64,000 nt of DNA from Rhodobiaceae bacterium UBA4490 (GCA_002389665.1 DGNO01000001.1:87564-151563); one strand, 5' to 3'. Numbered from the stretch's first letter, positions 46,226-55,966 are shown. Numbers and translations are program-made. The notes: generated by a model from the sequence alone, not told the origin.

Positions 46226-47773
46226 TCAGGCTATTTCCGCCAGAAGGGACAATTGGTCGGACCGTTTGGAATCGGTCAGATCGGTCAGCTTCGTCGGATA
46301 GCAGCCGGTGAAGCAGTGATCGGTGAGCTGGGGCGCATCTTCGTCGCGGTACTCATAGCCCATCGCCCGGTAAAGGCCGGGAACCGAAATGAAGGCCAGC
46401 GTATCGACGCCGATATATTGGCGCATGCCTTCCACGTCGTAATTGGCCGCGAGAAGCTGTTCCTTGTTCGGCGTGTCGATGCCGTAGAAATCCGGATGCG
46501 TGATGGGCGGGCTGGCGATGCGCATATGCACTTCCTTCGCGCCGGCCTCATACATCATCTTCACGATCTTCACCGAAGTCGTGCCGCGCACGATGCTGTC
46601 ATCGACAAGCACAATGCGCTTGCCCTCGACGAGCGCGCGGTTGGCATTGTGCTTCAGCTTCACCCCCAGCGCGCGTATGTGCTGGGAAGGCTCGATGAAG
46701 GTACGGCCCACATAATGGTTGCGGATGATGCCGAGCTCGAAGGGAACGCCCGCTTCCAGCCCGTAGCCGATTGCCGCCGGCACGCCGCTGTCGGGCACCG
46801 GAATGACCATGTCGGAGGGCACGTGGGATTCGCGGGCCAGCTCGTGGCCCATCTTCTTGCGCACGTCGTAAACGCTCTTGCCGCCGATCACGCTGTCGGG
46901 GCGGGCGAAATAGATAAACTCGAAAACGCAGGGGCGCGAATGGGCATTGGGGAAGGGATGAATGCTCTCGATCCCGTCCTTGGTGCAAACCACCACTTCG
47001 CCGGGCTCGATTTCCCGCACGAATTTCGCGCCGATAATGTCGAGCGCCACGGTTTCCGAACACAGAATGGGCGCACCGTGCAACTCGCCCAGAATAAGCG
47101 GGCGGATGCCGAGCGGGTCGCGCGCGCCGATCAGCTTCTTGTTGGTCAGTGCGACCAGCGCATAAGCGCCCTCTACCTGCTGCAGCGCGTCGATAAAGCG
47201 GTCCATCACATGAGCGCCGGAGGAGCGGGCGACATGCTGGAGAATGACTTCCGTATCCGAGGTGGACTGGAAGATCGCCCCCTGGCGCACCAGTTCATTG
47301 CGCAGCGTGACCGCGTTGGTCAAATTTCCGTTATGTGCCACGGCAAAGCCGCCGCCCCACAAGTCCGCGAAGAGCGGCTGCACGTTGCGCAGCAGCGTTT
47401 CGCCCTGAGTCGAATAGCGCACATGCCCGATGGAGGACGTGCCCGTCAGCCGGTCGATCACGGATTGGCGGGTGAAATGGTCCCCCACCAGCCCGAGGCG
47501 GCGCTCGGAATGGAACTGCTTGCCGTCATAAGAGACGATCCCGGCCGCTTCCTGGCCGCGGTGCTGCAAGGCGTGCAGCCCCAGCGTCGTCAGCGCGGCG
47601 GCGTCCGGATGGTTGAAAATCCCGAAAACCCCGCACTCTTCGCGCAGTTTGTCGGCATAAAGCTCATCATCGAGGATATAGGTCGGCTCGCTGATGGCCG
47701 GGGCGGCAGAGGAGGCTGCGAAGGGCAGGCTCATCTGTTCTGGTACGTCGTCAGTACGGGGCATCGAAACCAT
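46226..47773 (-). CDS. purF: Amidophosphoribosyltransferase
   Basis: A 515-aa enzyme making phosphoribosylamine from PRPP and glutamine, the first step of purine synthesis. The Ntn glutaminase Cys follows a 46-residue leader (LREECGVFGIFNHPDAAALT, Cys47), which must be removed by processing. LHALQHRGQEAAGIVS is diagnostic, and the PRPP loop appears as RIVLVDDSIVRGTTSVKIV. The C-terminal end contains a CFTGCYPT-type motif (HCFTGCYPTKLTDL). The start at ATG 47773 or 47764 is not settled. cvpA lies 26 bp upstream. Confidence 0.96.
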   Translation of the reverse strand: MVSMPRTDDVPEQMSLPFAASSAAPAISEPTYILDDELYADKLREECGVFGIFNHPDAAALTTLGLHALQHRGQEAAGIVSYDGKQFHSERRLGLVGDHFTRQSVIDRLTGTSSIGHVRYSTQGETLLRNVQPLFADLWGGGFAVAHNGNLTNAVTLRNELVRQGAIFQSTSDTEVILQHVARSSGAHVMDRFIDALQQVEGAYALVALTNKKLIGARDPLGIRPLILGELHGAPILCSETVALDIIGAKFVREIEPGEVVVCTKDGIESIHPFPNAHSRPCVFEFIYFARPDSVIGGKSVYDVRKKMGHELARESHVPSDMVIPVPDSGVPAAIGYGLEAGVPFELGIIRNHYVGRTFIEPSQHIRALGVKLKHNANRALVEGKRIVLVDDSIVRGTTSVKIVKMMYEAGAKEVHMRIASPPITHPDFYGIDTPNKEQLLAANYDVEGMRQYIGVDTLAFISVPGLYRAMGYEYRDEDAPQLTDHCFTGCYPTKLTDLTDSKRSDQLSLLAEIA

Positions 47774-47799
47774 TATTCTGGGGCATCGCCGTTCGGCCT

Positions 47800-48426
47800 C
47801 TATTCGTTGACGGTCGTGTCAAACAACTGATCGAGGCCCTGTCGCTCGCTAGGCTTATAACCTTTTCCGTTGCTTGTGTCAGCGTCTGATTGTCGCGCTG
47901 CCCCATCTGTTTCAGATCGGGACCCGCGCTCGAAAGTGGGGCGTACATCGTCCCGGTCGGGCATGAGATCGGCGAGCGCCAGCGCCGTGCTCTCCACAAT
48001 GGGAGTAAGCCGGGCTTTTGCCAGCCATTCGGGGTGCTCGGAGCGGTCCGGCACCAGCCAGATAAAGAAGAGATAGGCAATGGCGACCACGATGAGGCCG
48101 CGCGCCGCCCCGAAAATCAGTCCCAGCGCCCGGTCCAGCGGCCCCGGCTCGCCCGCCCGCATGCGCGAGGCCCAGCGGTACGTGAACATGGAAGCGACAA
48201 GGTAAACCGCGGTAAAAATGCCGCCCGCTGTCACCACGGCGGCGATCCACTCGGCGCTGAAAAAGTCCTGCGCGATGGGAAAGACGTAAGGATAGAGGAA
48301 CAGCGTCACCACAAGGCCGATGATCCAGGCGAGAACCGACAGCATTTCGGCCACGAAGCCGCGCGCCGTCGCCAGCAGGCCCGAGAGAAGCACCAGAACG
48401 ATGATGCCAATATCGAAAACGGTCAC
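47800..48426 (-). CDS. cvpA: CvpA family membrane protein
   Basis: A 208-aa inner-membrane protein with four helices: 5-25 (IGIIVLVLLSGLLATARGFV), 30-52, 62-85 and 100-125. The start (FDIGIIVLVLLSGLLATARG) and FGAARGLIVVAIAYLFFIWL match the colicin V production protein family. Its role in purine-linked or stress physiology is undefined. The C-terminal 60 residues are polar. It directly precedes purF, a very widespread pairing. Confidence 0.93.
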   Translation of the reverse strand: MTVFDIGIIVLVLLSGLLATARGFVAEMLSVLAWIIGLVVTLFLYPYVFPIAQDFFSAEWIAAVVTAGGIFTAVYLVASMFTYRWASRMRAGEPGPLDRALGLIFGAARGLIVVAIAYLFFIWLVPDRSEHPEWLAKARLTPIVESTALALADLMPDRDDVRPTFERGSRSETDGAARQSDADTSNGKGYKPSERQGLDQLFDTTVNE

Positions 48427-48473
48427 CTTGGTTCCCCCTATCCCCTAAAGGCACAATAACGAGGCATAAGCGC

Positions 48474-49856
48474 TCATGAAACCGATAGATGTGCAATTAG
48501 CCCGCCAAGATCCGCGATCTCGAAAATCTCCAGCCCCTGGGCGTCCGGGCGCTGGCTGGACGGGCTTTTGGGTAAAATGGCCCGTTTAAATCCGAGTTTC
48601 GCCGCTTCCTTCAGGCGGCTTTCCGTCTGGCTGACCGGGCGCACGGCGCCCGAGAGGCTGATCTCGCCGAAAAGCACCGTATCGGCGGGAATGGTCTTGT
48701 TGGAAAGCGAGGAGATCAGCGCCCCTGCCACGGCAAGGTCCGCTGCCGGTTCCACGATCCGCAGGCCCCCCGCCACATTGAGATAGACGTCCTGGCCGCT
48801 CAAAGAAAGCCCGCAGCGCGCATCGAGCACCGCCAGCACCATGGAAAGGCGGCCCGAATCCCAGCCCACCACGGCGCGGCGCGGATTGCCGAGGCCGCTA
48901 TCGGCCACCAGCGCCTGCAGCTCCACGAGCACGGGCCGTGTGCCCTCGATCCCGGCAAAGACCGCCGTGCCGCTCGTCTCCCGGTCCCGTTCGCCGAGGA
49001 AAAGAGCGGAAGGGTTGGAAACCTCGGCAAGGCCAAGCTCGCCCATTTCGAACACGCCGATCTCGTTCGTCGGCCCGAAACGGTTTTTGACCGCGCGCAG
49101 AATGCGGAAATGGTGCCCGCGCTCGCCTTCGAAATAGAGCACCGTATCGACCATGTGCTCCATGACGCGGGGCCCGGCAATCTGCCCGTCCTTGGTGACA
49201 TGGCCGACAATGATCACCGCCGCGCCCGACTTCTTGCCGAAGCGCACCAGTTCCTGGGCGCAGGCGCGCACCTGGCCGACCGTGCCCGGCGCCGATTCGA
49301 GGCTGTCCGTCCACATGGTCTGAATGGAATCGATCACCACCACATCCGGCCGGTCCTCGCCGTCCAGTGTTGCGATAATGTCCTTGAGGTTGGTTTCCGC
49401 GCCGAGCGCCACGGCGCTGTCGGCGAGGCCGAGACGGCGCGCGCGCATGCGCACCTGGTCGATTGCTTCTTCGCCGGAAATATAAACCGCTTCCAGCTTA
49501 CGCTTGGCAAAGGCCGCCATGGCCTGCAGAAGAAGCGTGGATTTACCGATACCCGGATCGCCGCCCACTAGCAGAACGGAACCCGGCACGAGGCCGCCGC
49601 CGCACACCCGGTCGAATTCCTCGATGCCGGAAAGATGGCGCGGGGTCTGCGTCAGCTCGCCGTCCATGGCGACGAGTTTGATCTGCCGGCCCTTCTTGCC
49701 GCCGACCTTGGCGGGCGGCCCGCCGGCGACGCCGGATGTTTCAGGCACTTCTTCGGAGATCGAGTTCCACTCGCCGCAGGCCTCGCAGCGGCCCACCCAG
49801 CGCGCATAGACCGCGCCGCAGCTTTGACAGACGAATTGCGTCTTCGCGCGCGCCAT
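48474..49856 (-). CDS. radA: DNA repair protein RadA
   Basis: A 460-aa protein. The N-terminal zinc finger is CQSCGAVYARWVGRCEACGE. The RecA-like ATPase has Walker A GGDPGIGKSTLLLQ and the RadA-specific KNRFG motif VKNRFGPTNEIGVFEM. The C-terminal Lon-type domain lacks the protease Ser/Lys pair. RadA promotes branch migration in recombination. cvpA lies 47 bp downstream on the same strand. Confidence 0.96.
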   Translation of the reverse strand: MARAKTQFVCQSCGAVYARWVGRCEACGEWNSISEEVPETSGVAGGPPAKVGGKKGRQIKLVAMDGELTQTPRHLSGIEEFDRVCGGGLVPGSVLLVGGDPGIGKSTLLLQAMAAFAKRKLEAVYISGEEAIDQVRMRARRLGLADSAVALGAETNLKDIIATLDGEDRPDVVVIDSIQTMWTDSLESAPGTVGQVRACAQELVRFGKKSGAAVIIVGHVTKDGQIAGPRVMEHMVDTVLYFEGERGHHFRILRAVKNRFGPTNEIGVFEMGELGLAEVSNPSALFLGERDRETSGTAVFAGIEGTRPVLVELQALVADSGLGNPRRAVVGWDSGRLSMVLAVLDARCGLSLSGQDVYLNVAGGLRIVEPAADLAVAGALISSLSNKTIPADTVLFGEISLSGAVRPVSQTESRLKEAAKLGFKRAILPKSPSSQRPDAQGLEIFEIADLGGLIAHLSVS

Positions 49857-49909
49857 GCCTCAGTGCCCTTGCAGGAAGAAAAACGGGGGCAGGGCGCAAA
49901 GCCGCTGTA

Positions 49910-49937
49910 TGGACCCCGGAACAGGCCCGGGGTGACA
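49910..49937. repeat. Intergenic palindromic repeat
   Basis: TGGACCCCGG-AACAGG-CCCGGGGTGACA is one copy of the repeat family. It lies in the 130-bp gap between mlaF and radA. Confidence 0.78.
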
Positions 49938-49986
49938 GCCTTCAATATGGGAGCGGCACTGCGTCATCGCGTCTCTTTATTCAGCC

Positions 49987-50760
49987 TCACGGCTTCAGGA
50001 TTTCCATCTGAATGGGGCCTTCGGCGCGGCCATGGATGAACTGATCCACATATTCGTTGCCGCTATGGTCGACATCTTCTTTCTTGCCGTACCAGATGAT
50101 CTCGCCCTTGTAGATCATGGCGATATAGTCGGCGATCTTGCGCGCGCTGGCCATGTCATGGGTGATGGAAAGCGTCGTCGCGCCGAGATCCTGCACGCGC
50201 TCGATGATCAGATCGTTGATCACATCGGCCATGATCGGATCGAGGCCCGTGGTCGGCTCGTCGAAGAAAATGATTTCCGGCGCCGTGGCGATGGCGCGGG
50301 CAAGGCCGACGCGCTTTTGCATGCCGCCGGAAAGTTCAGCCGGATAAAGCTCGCCCACTTCCGCGCCCATGCCGACCTTGGCGAGCGTGTCGATGGCGAT
50401 TTCTTTTGCCTCTTTGCGGCGCATGTTCTGGCCCTGAATGAGGCCGAAGCCGACATTCTCCCAGACAGGCAGACTGTCGAAAAGCGCCCCGCCTTGAAAG
50501 AGCATGCCGAATTTCTTCAGCACTTCTTCCTTACGGTTGGCTGGCAGGCGCATCACGTCCTCGCCGTCCACCTCGATGGAGCCGCTATCGGGTTTGACGA
50601 TGCCGAGCACGCTTTTCAGCATCACGGACTTGCCGGTACCCGAGCCGCCGATCACCACGACGGACTTGCCCTTCGGCACGGTCAGGTTGATGCCGTTCAG
50701 CACCACTTTGGAGCCGAAGCGTTTGTGCACATCCGTGAGTTTGAGTTTGGCCTCTTCCAT
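49987..50760 (-). CDS. ABC transporter ATP-binding protein, MlaF-like
   Basis: A 257-aa ATPase with Walker A GGSGTGKSVMLKSVLG, signature LSGGMQKRVGLARAIATAP and Walker B IIFFDEPTTGLDP, the TTGLDP form typical of the lipid-asymmetry (Mla/Ttg2) subfamily. AAAAAGGACGAC precedes ATG 50760; the frame is open for 11 more codons. The permease gene ends 38 bp upstream. No MlaD (MCE) gene adjoins, so the substrate-binding part must be encoded elsewhere or this is a variant. Confidence 0.9.
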   Translation of the reverse strand: MEEAKLKLTDVHKRFGSKVVLNGINLTVPKGKSVVVIGGSGTGKSVMLKSVLGIVKPDSGSIEVDGEDVMRLPANRKEEVLKKFGMLFQGGALFDSLPVWENVGFGLIQGQNMRRKEAKEIAIDTLAKVGMGAEVGELYPAELSGGMQKRVGLARAIATAPEIIFFDEPTTGLDPIMADVINDLIIERVQDLGATTLSITHDMASARKIADYIAMIYKGEIIWYGKKEDVDHSGNEYVDQFIHGRAEGPIQMEILKP

Positions 50761-50797
50761 GTCGTCCTTTTTTCGTCTTAGCGCACGTAGCATGGCA

Positions 50798-51571
50798 TCA
50801 GGATGAGAAGAGAAGGGAAGTCATGACGTAGTTTGCCGCCAGAATGAAGATCGAAGCGGTAACCACGGCGTTCGTCGTCGCCCGGCCGACGCCTTGCGCG
50901 CCGCCCTTGCTGTTGAAGCCATGGAAGCAGCCCATCAGCGCGATGATGAAACCGAACACCGCCGCCTTGATGAGGCCGGAGGTGATGTCGTCATATTCAA
51001 GGAAGTCGTAGGTATTCTTCACATAGACCCCGGCATTGAAATCGAGCGTCTGGGTGCCGACGATGAAGCCGCCGAAAATACCGATCACATCGCCGATGAA
51101 AACCAGCAGCGGCAGCGTCAGGATCGCGGCCATGAGGCGCGGCACGACGAGATATTTATGCGGGTTCGTGGAAAGCGTGGACAGCGCGTCGATCTGTTCG
51201 GTCACGCGCATCGTGCCAAGCTCGGCGGCAATGGCGGCGCTGGCGCGTCCCGCCACCATCAGCCCGCCCAGAACCGGGCCAAGCTCGCGCGTGATGCCAA
51301 GCGCCACGATGGTCGCCACAATGGTCTCGGAATTGAACTGATCGCCGCCATAATAAATCTGCAGCGCCAGCACGCCGCCTGTGAAAAAGGCGGTCAGTGC
51401 GACAACGGGCAGCGAGAAATAGCCGATGCGCAGCATCTGCTGGCCGATCTGGCGCCAGTAAAAGGGCGGGCGCAGCAGATGGCTGACCCCGACCCAGGCG
51501 AATACCGCCAGCCGTCCCGTCTCCGCCAGTAGCGCCAGGACGACGCGTCCCACGGCGGCAAAAATATTCAC
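50798..51571 (-). CDS. MlaE family ABC transporter permease
   Basis: A 257-aa integral membrane protein with five to six helices and the permease signature ALGITRELGPVLGGLMVAGR, followed by AAIAAELGTMRVTEQIDAL, diagnostic for the MlaE/DUF140 family. Part of a phospholipid transporter between the outer and inner membranes. The start overlaps the alr stop by 4 bp, and the ATP-binding partner follows it. Confidence 0.92.
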   Translation of the reverse strand: MNIFAAVGRVVLALLAETGRLAVFAWVGVSHLLRPPFYWRQIGQQMLRIGYFSLPVVALTAFFTGGVLALQIYYGGDQFNSETIVATIVALGITRELGPVLGGLMVAGRASAAIAAELGTMRVTEQIDALSTLSTNPHKYLVVPRLMAAILTLPLLVFIGDVIGIFGGFIVGTQTLDFNAGVYVKNTYDFLEYDDITSGLIKAAVFGFIIALMGCFHGFNSKGGAQGVGRATTNAVVTASIFILAANYVMTSLLFSS

Positions 51572-52797
51572 GTCTCGTCCCCTGAACGTTGCTGGGTCAA
51601 TGATGCCGGGGCAGCCACGCCATGCGGCGCGGAATGCCCGGATACAGCCGGTTTATACGTCCTATGGTAGCGGTTTCCCAAGCGCGTTAGCACTTCATAG
51701 CCAATTGTTCCGGCGGCTGTTGCAAGATGGTCAATGCTCACTCTAGCACCCAGGATTTCCGCCATATCTCCCACTTTCGGTAAATCCTTCGGGAGCGCGC
51801 TGACATCCGTCGTGATCAGGTCCATGGAGACACGCCCGGCCAGCGGCACGCGGCGGCCAGAAATCACAACTTCTGCTTGTGGTTTTTGATCCCCTACGCG
51901 GCGGAAAAAGCCGTCCCCGTACCCTACCGCAATCGTGGCGATTCGCATGGGGCGGGAAGCGGTGAAAGTGGCGCCATAGCCCACCGTCTCGCCCGCCCTC
52001 AGATGCCGGACCTGCAGGATGCGGCCTGACGCATAGACGGCGGGCTCGAATGGGCTTTCCCGGTGCTCATGCATGGGATTGCCGCCATAAAGCCCGATAC
52101 CGGGGCGCACGAGATCGAAATGATAATCCGGCCCGAGAAACACCCCTGCCGTGTTGCAAAGACTGGCGCGCGCTGCGGGAAAGGCCGCGCGCAAGGCGCG
52201 GAAGCGTTCAAGCTGGCGCTCGTTCATCGGGCTTTCCGCTTCCTCGGCGCAGGCGAGATGGCTCATCACCAGCTCGATCCGAAGCGCGGCACGCACCGCC
52301 TCATTTGCCAGCAGCCAGTCCGTTTCCTCCCGCTCGAGGCCGAGCCGGTTGATGCCTGTGTCGAAGTGAAGACCGGCAGGCAGCTTGCCTGCGTTCTCAG
52401 GGCCCGCGCTCTGGGTAAAGGCAAGCCAGTCCTCGATCTGCGCGCGCGTCGCCAGCATGGGGATAAGCCCATGCTCCGCATAAAGAGGACCGGCGCCCGC
52501 GAAGAACCCGTCCAGCACATAAATCTGCGCGTGCGGCAGGAGCGCGCGCAAACGCACCCCTTCCAAAGGTTCGGCGACGAAGAAATCCGCGCAGCCCGTT
52601 TCGGCGAGCACCGGCGCGACTTTCTCCATGCCAAGCCCGTAAGCATCGGCTTTGACGCAAGCGGCGGTTTTCGCCGCGCCTGCTTTCTTTGCAATGCGCC
52701 GGTAATTTTCCGCGATCGCGCCCAGATCGATGGTCAGGCTGCTGCCGCTCGCCGCCAGGGCCAGCGCGGGATCTATGTCGATGGGCGTGAGGCTCAA
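51568..52797 (-). CDS. alr: Alanine racemase
   Basis: A 409-aa PLP enzyme making D-alanine for peptidoglycan. The N-terminal barrel begins TIDLGAIAENYRRIAKKAG, with the PLP Lys in CVKADAYGLG (Lys49). The second catalytic base Tyr is in AGETVGYGATFTASRP. The C-terminal beta-domain ends with GYEVLTRLGNRYHRTYKP. It overlaps dnaB and the permease gene by 4 bp on either side, so the run dnaB-alr-mlaE-mlaF is probably one transcript. Confidence 0.95.
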   Translation of the reverse strand: MSLTPIDIDPALALAASGSSLTIDLGAIAENYRRIAKKAGAAKTAACVKADAYGLGMEKVAPVLAETGCADFFVAEPLEGVRLRALLPHAQIYVLDGFFAGAGPLYAEHGLIPMLATRAQIEDWLAFTQSAGPENAGKLPAGLHFDTGINRLGLEREETDWLLANEAVRAALRIELVMSHLACAEEAESPMNERQLERFRALRAAFPAARASLCNTAGVFLGPDYHFDLVRPGIGLYGGNPMHEHRESPFEPAVYASGRILQVRHLRAGETVGYGATFTASRPMRIATIAVGYGDGFFRRVGDQKPQAEVVISGRRVPLAGRVSMDLITTDVSALPKDLPKVGDMAEILGARVSIDHLATAAGTIGYEVLTRLGNRYHRTYKPAVSGHSAPHGVAAPASLTQQRSGDET

Positions 52798-54284
52798 TAC
52801 ATTTCTTCCGGCAGGTGGTCCTGGGCAATGTAATCGCCGAACCGCGTAATCTCGGACTGGAACTGCAGCTTCACGGTGCCGGTGGGGCCGTGGCGCTGCT
52901 TGCCGATAATCACTTCGGCAAGGCTATGCACCTTTTCCATTTCTTCCTGCCATTGCAGGTGCTCGGGCGTTCCCTCGCGGGGTTCTGAGCGGGCGACGTA
53001 ATATTCCTCGCGGAACACGAACATCACCACGTCGGCGTCCTGCTCGATGGAGCCGGATTCGCGCAGGTCCGAAAGCTGCGGGCGCTTGTCCTCGCGCGCT
53101 TCCACTTGGCGCGACAGCTGGGAAAGGCCGATAATCGGTACATTGAGTTCCTTGGCGAGCGCTTTCAGCCCCGTGGTGATTTCCGTCACTTCCTGCACGC
53201 GGTTTTCGGTGCGCGAGCCGGCAAGGAGCTGAATATAGTCGACCACCAGAAGGCCGAGCCCGTGCTGGCGTTTCAGGCGGCGGGCACGGGCGGCAAGCGT
53301 TGCGATGGTCAGCCCGCCCGTGTCGTCGATATAAAGCGGCAGGCCCTCAAGCTCCTGCGCGGCCTGCACGAAATGATGCCATTGATCCTGGTCGATCTTG
53401 CCGCGGCGCAGCTTTTCGGACGGAATGCCCGAATGCTCCGCAAGAAGACGTGTGGCAAGCTGTTCGGAGGACATTTCCAGCGAGAAGAACCCGACAACCG
53501 CCCCGTCCGTCACATGCACCGAGCCATCAGGCCGGTGCTCGGCCTTGTAGGCGCGCGCCGCATTGAAGGCGATATTCGTGGCAAGTGCGGTCTTCCCCAT
53601 GGAAGGGCGCCCGGCCAGAATGATGAGGTCGGAGGCCTGCAAGCCGCCCAGCCTTTCATCGAGATCGCGCAGCCCCGTGGAAATGCCCGAAAGCCCGCCG
53701 TCGCGCTGATAGGCGGCAGCGGCCATATCGACGGCGGTGGTGATGGCGCTCGCGAAAGCCTCGAAGCCTCCTTCGTATTTGCCTTTTTCCGCCAGACTGT
53801 AGAGCGCTTGCTCCGCATCCAGAATTTGCGCGGAAGGCGGATCGTCCACCGGCGCGTCATAGGCGCGGTTATGCACTTCCTCGCCGATATGAATGAGATC
53901 GCGGCGGATGGCGAGATCGTAGATCGTGCGCCCGTAATCTTCCGTGTTGATCAGCGTCGTCGCTGAGGCGGCGAGGCGGGCGAGATATTGCGTGCCGCCG
54001 ATCTCTTTGATCGCCTCGTCCTGCTCGAAATAGTGCTTCAGCGTGACGGGGCTGGCGAGATGGCCTTGCGTGATCAGCTTCGTGGCGGTTTCGAAAATGC
54101 GCCCATGCAGCGGCTCGTAAAAATGGCTGGCGTCCAGAAAGGCCGCCACCCGGTCATAGGCCTCGTTATTGATCAGGATGGCGCCCAAAAGCGCTTGCTC
54201 CGCCTCTAGGTTATGGGGCGGTGTGCGGTATGTGATGTCTTCTTCGTTCGCCTGCGGGGCGAGCTGATCGAGTGCTGTTTCCAT
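52794..54284 (-). CDS. dnaB: Replicative DNA helicase
   Basis: A 496-aa hexameric helicase. The N-terminal DnaB domain (about 20-125) starts YRTPPHNLEAEQALLGAILI. The RecA-like ATPase has Walker A AGRPSMGKTALATNIA, Walker B LLVVDYIQLLAGS and the Arg finger region RQVEAREDKRPQLSDLRESG. The length is normal, and no intein is visible. It heads the alr-mla run. Confidence 0.97.
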   Translation of the reverse strand: METALDQLAPQANEEDITYRTPPHNLEAEQALLGAILINNEAYDRVAAFLDASHFYEPLHGRIFETATKLITQGHLASPVTLKHYFEQDEAIKEIGGTQYLARLAASATTLINTEDYGRTIYDLAIRRDLIHIGEEVHNRAYDAPVDDPPSAQILDAEQALYSLAEKGKYEGGFEAFASAITTAVDMAAAAYQRDGGLSGISTGLRDLDERLGGLQASDLIILAGRPSMGKTALATNIAFNAARAYKAEHRPDGSVHVTDGAVVGFFSLEMSSEQLATRLLAEHSGIPSEKLRRGKIDQDQWHHFVQAAQELEGLPLYIDDTGGLTIATLAARARRLKRQHGLGLLVVDYIQLLAGSRTENRVQEVTEITTGLKALAKELNVPIIGLSQLSRQVEAREDKRPQLSDLRESGSIEQDADVVMFVFREEYYVARSEPREGTPEHLQWQEEMEKVHSLAEVIIGKQRHGPTGTVKLQFQSEITRFGDYIAQDHLPEEMY

Positions 54285-54405
54285 GCGTTCTTTATGCCAG
54301 AGGCCGGAGCAGGGGGATAGGGCTTCGCGGCCCCGCCGCTCAAGGTTTCACAGGAAAGATTTTCAGGCCTGTGAGTAACGGGGAAAACTGTGGCTAACAC
54401 ATGGC

Positions 54406-54437
54406 AAGGACAGGCGTTTTGAGGCGCCTGTCCTTTG
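54406..54437. terminator. Terminator-like hairpin between cfa and dnaB
   Basis: AAGGACAGGCG (54406-54416) pairs perfectly with CGCCTGTCCTT (54425-54435) around an 8-base loop. It lies 29 bp after the cfa stop on the minus strand. T-runs are short on either strand, so the termination strength is uncertain. Confidence 0.55.
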
Positions 54438-54463
54438 TGAGTAATTGAGCTGCGATGCTAGCT

Positions 54464-55711
54464 TCAGTCCGCGCCGATGGCGGTCTGGCGCGGCGGCACA
54501 TCGTCCCGGTGCGCCCGCTCCCAGTCCAGCATGTAATCGCGGGTGATGGGCAGTGCGCCGATCTCCTTGGCGATCTGGAACTGGAAGACAACCATGCCTT
54601 CATGCCGGAAAGAGGTTTCGGAGCCGGCGAGATAGAACTCCCACATCCGGCAAAAGCGCTCGTCGTAAATGCGCGCGGCAAAGTCCCGCTTGGCCATGAA
54701 GCGGCGGCGCCATTCGCGTAAGGTCTCGGCATAATGCAGCCTGAGCACTTCCAGATCGCCGAGCAAGAGGCCTTCTTTTTCCAGCACCGGCGCGACTTCG
54801 GAAAGGGCGGGAATATAGCCGCCGGGGAAAATGTATTTCTTGATCCAGGGATTGGTGGAGCCGGGCACGTCGAGCCGCCCGATCGTGTGAATGAGCGCTA
54901 CGCCGTCGGGTTTGAGCAGGTTGCGCACATTCTGGAAATATTCGGTGTAATGGGTCACGCCCACATGCTCGAACATGCCCACCGAGACGATGCGGTCGAA
55001 CTGATCGTCCAGCACCCGGTAATCCATAAGACCGAACTTCGCCCGGTCGGCAAGGCCGCGCTCGGCGGCCCGGCGCAGCGCCACGCGGTGCTGCTCCTTG
55101 GACAGGGTGACGCCCAGCACCTTGGCGCCGGTTTCCTCGGCGAGATAAAGCCCGAGCCCGCCCCAGCCGCAGCCGATATCGAGCACACGCATCCCCGGCT
55201 CGATCTTCAGCTTGGCCGCGATATGGCGCTTCTTGGCAAGCTGGGCTTCTTCCAGGCTCTGGCCCGGCCGCTCGAAATAGGCGCAGGAATATTGTTTGTC
55301 TTCGTCGAGGAAGAGATCGTAGATGCCGCCATCGAGGTCGTAATGATGGGCGACGTTGGCCTGCGCCTTGCCGATGGGATTGTACTGGTCTATGCGGCGG
55401 CGCGCCCGGCGCAGCGTACCCAGAAGCGAGGCGAGGGGATGCGCCCAGCCGGTGCCGATATTCGACAGCAGAATATCTAGAAGATCGTAAATGCCTGCCG
55501 GCTCGTCCACCGTCAGCGTGCCGTCCATATAGGCTTCGCCGAGATGAAGATAAGGATTGAGCGCCAGCTTGTGGTGCAGGGACTTGTGATGCAGGCGCAT
55601 CGTCACCGGATGCCCCGTCCCGTCGCCGAAACGCAGCTCCTTGCCATCGGCATCGATGACGGTGAGATCACCGTGCCGGACGATTTTCTGTAGAACCCAA
55701 CCAAACAGCAT
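54464..55711 (-). CDS. cfa: Cyclopropane-fatty-acyl-phospholipid synthase family protein
   Basis: A 415-aa enzyme that adds a methylene bridge to unsaturated phospholipid acyl chains using SAM. After an N-terminal lipid-binding part (about 1-110) comes VAHHYDLDGGIYDLFLDEDK, the SAM motif VLDIGCGWGGLGLYLAEETG, and the EHVGVTHYTEYFQNVRNLLK region with the bicarbonate/active-site elements; FCRMWEFYLAGSETSF ends the domain. GAGGAGG before the ATG at 55711 sets the start. It is a single gene on the minus strand. Confidence 0.93.
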   Translation of the reverse strand: MLFGWVLQKIVRHGDLTVIDADGKELRFGDGTGHPVTMRLHHKSLHHKLALNPYLHLGEAYMDGTLTVDEPAGIYDLLDILLSNIGTGWAHPLASLLGTLRRARRRIDQYNPIGKAQANVAHHYDLDGGIYDLFLDEDKQYSCAYFERPGQSLEEAQLAKKRHIAAKLKIEPGMRVLDIGCGWGGLGLYLAEETGAKVLGVTLSKEQHRVALRRAAERGLADRAKFGLMDYRVLDDQFDRIVSVGMFEHVGVTHYTEYFQNVRNLLKPDGVALIHTIGRLDVPGSTNPWIKKYIFPGGYIPALSEVAPVLEKEGLLLGDLEVLRLHYAETLREWRRRFMAKRDFAARIYDERFCRMWEFYLAGSETSFRHEGMVVFQFQIAKEIGALPITRDYMLDWERAHRDDVPPRQTAIGAD

Positions 55712-55925
55712 GCTTGCCTCCTCTAGCGCCAAGATGAACGCGGCTACGCATAGTTCGGTCTTCCGTCACTGCCCGAATGGTTCCTGCAACAGGCACCCCC
55801 CTTGCCCGGAGCGGGGGCGCATCCGGGAACAGGCAGAACGACACTTCTATTCAAGAGGCAAGGCAGGGGCGCGTGCAAGCCCTATCTGCGACAAAAAACG
55901 GTCATGACGGGCTCCATGAAAGGCG

Positions 55926-55966
55926 CACGAAAAAGGGCGCGGCGGGAAGGCCCGGCGCGCCCTTTT
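55926..55966 (-). terminator. Rho-independent terminator of the rpsF-rplI operon
   Basis: On the minus strand AAAAGGGCGCG (55956-55966) pairs with CGCGCCCTTTT (55931-55941) with an internal CCCG/CGGG extension, followed by a run of five T. It lies 25 bp past the rplI stop. Confidence 0.85.

Noticed and set aside
46226..48426. Possible PurR-type or riboswitch control of cvpA-purF
   Set aside because: Only 26 bp between the genes and 47 bp before cvpA; no purine aptamer seen.
54426..54463. DnaA boxes or an origin near dnaB
   Set aside because: No cluster of TTATNCACA-like boxes or AT-rich unwinding region in the cfa-dnaB gap.
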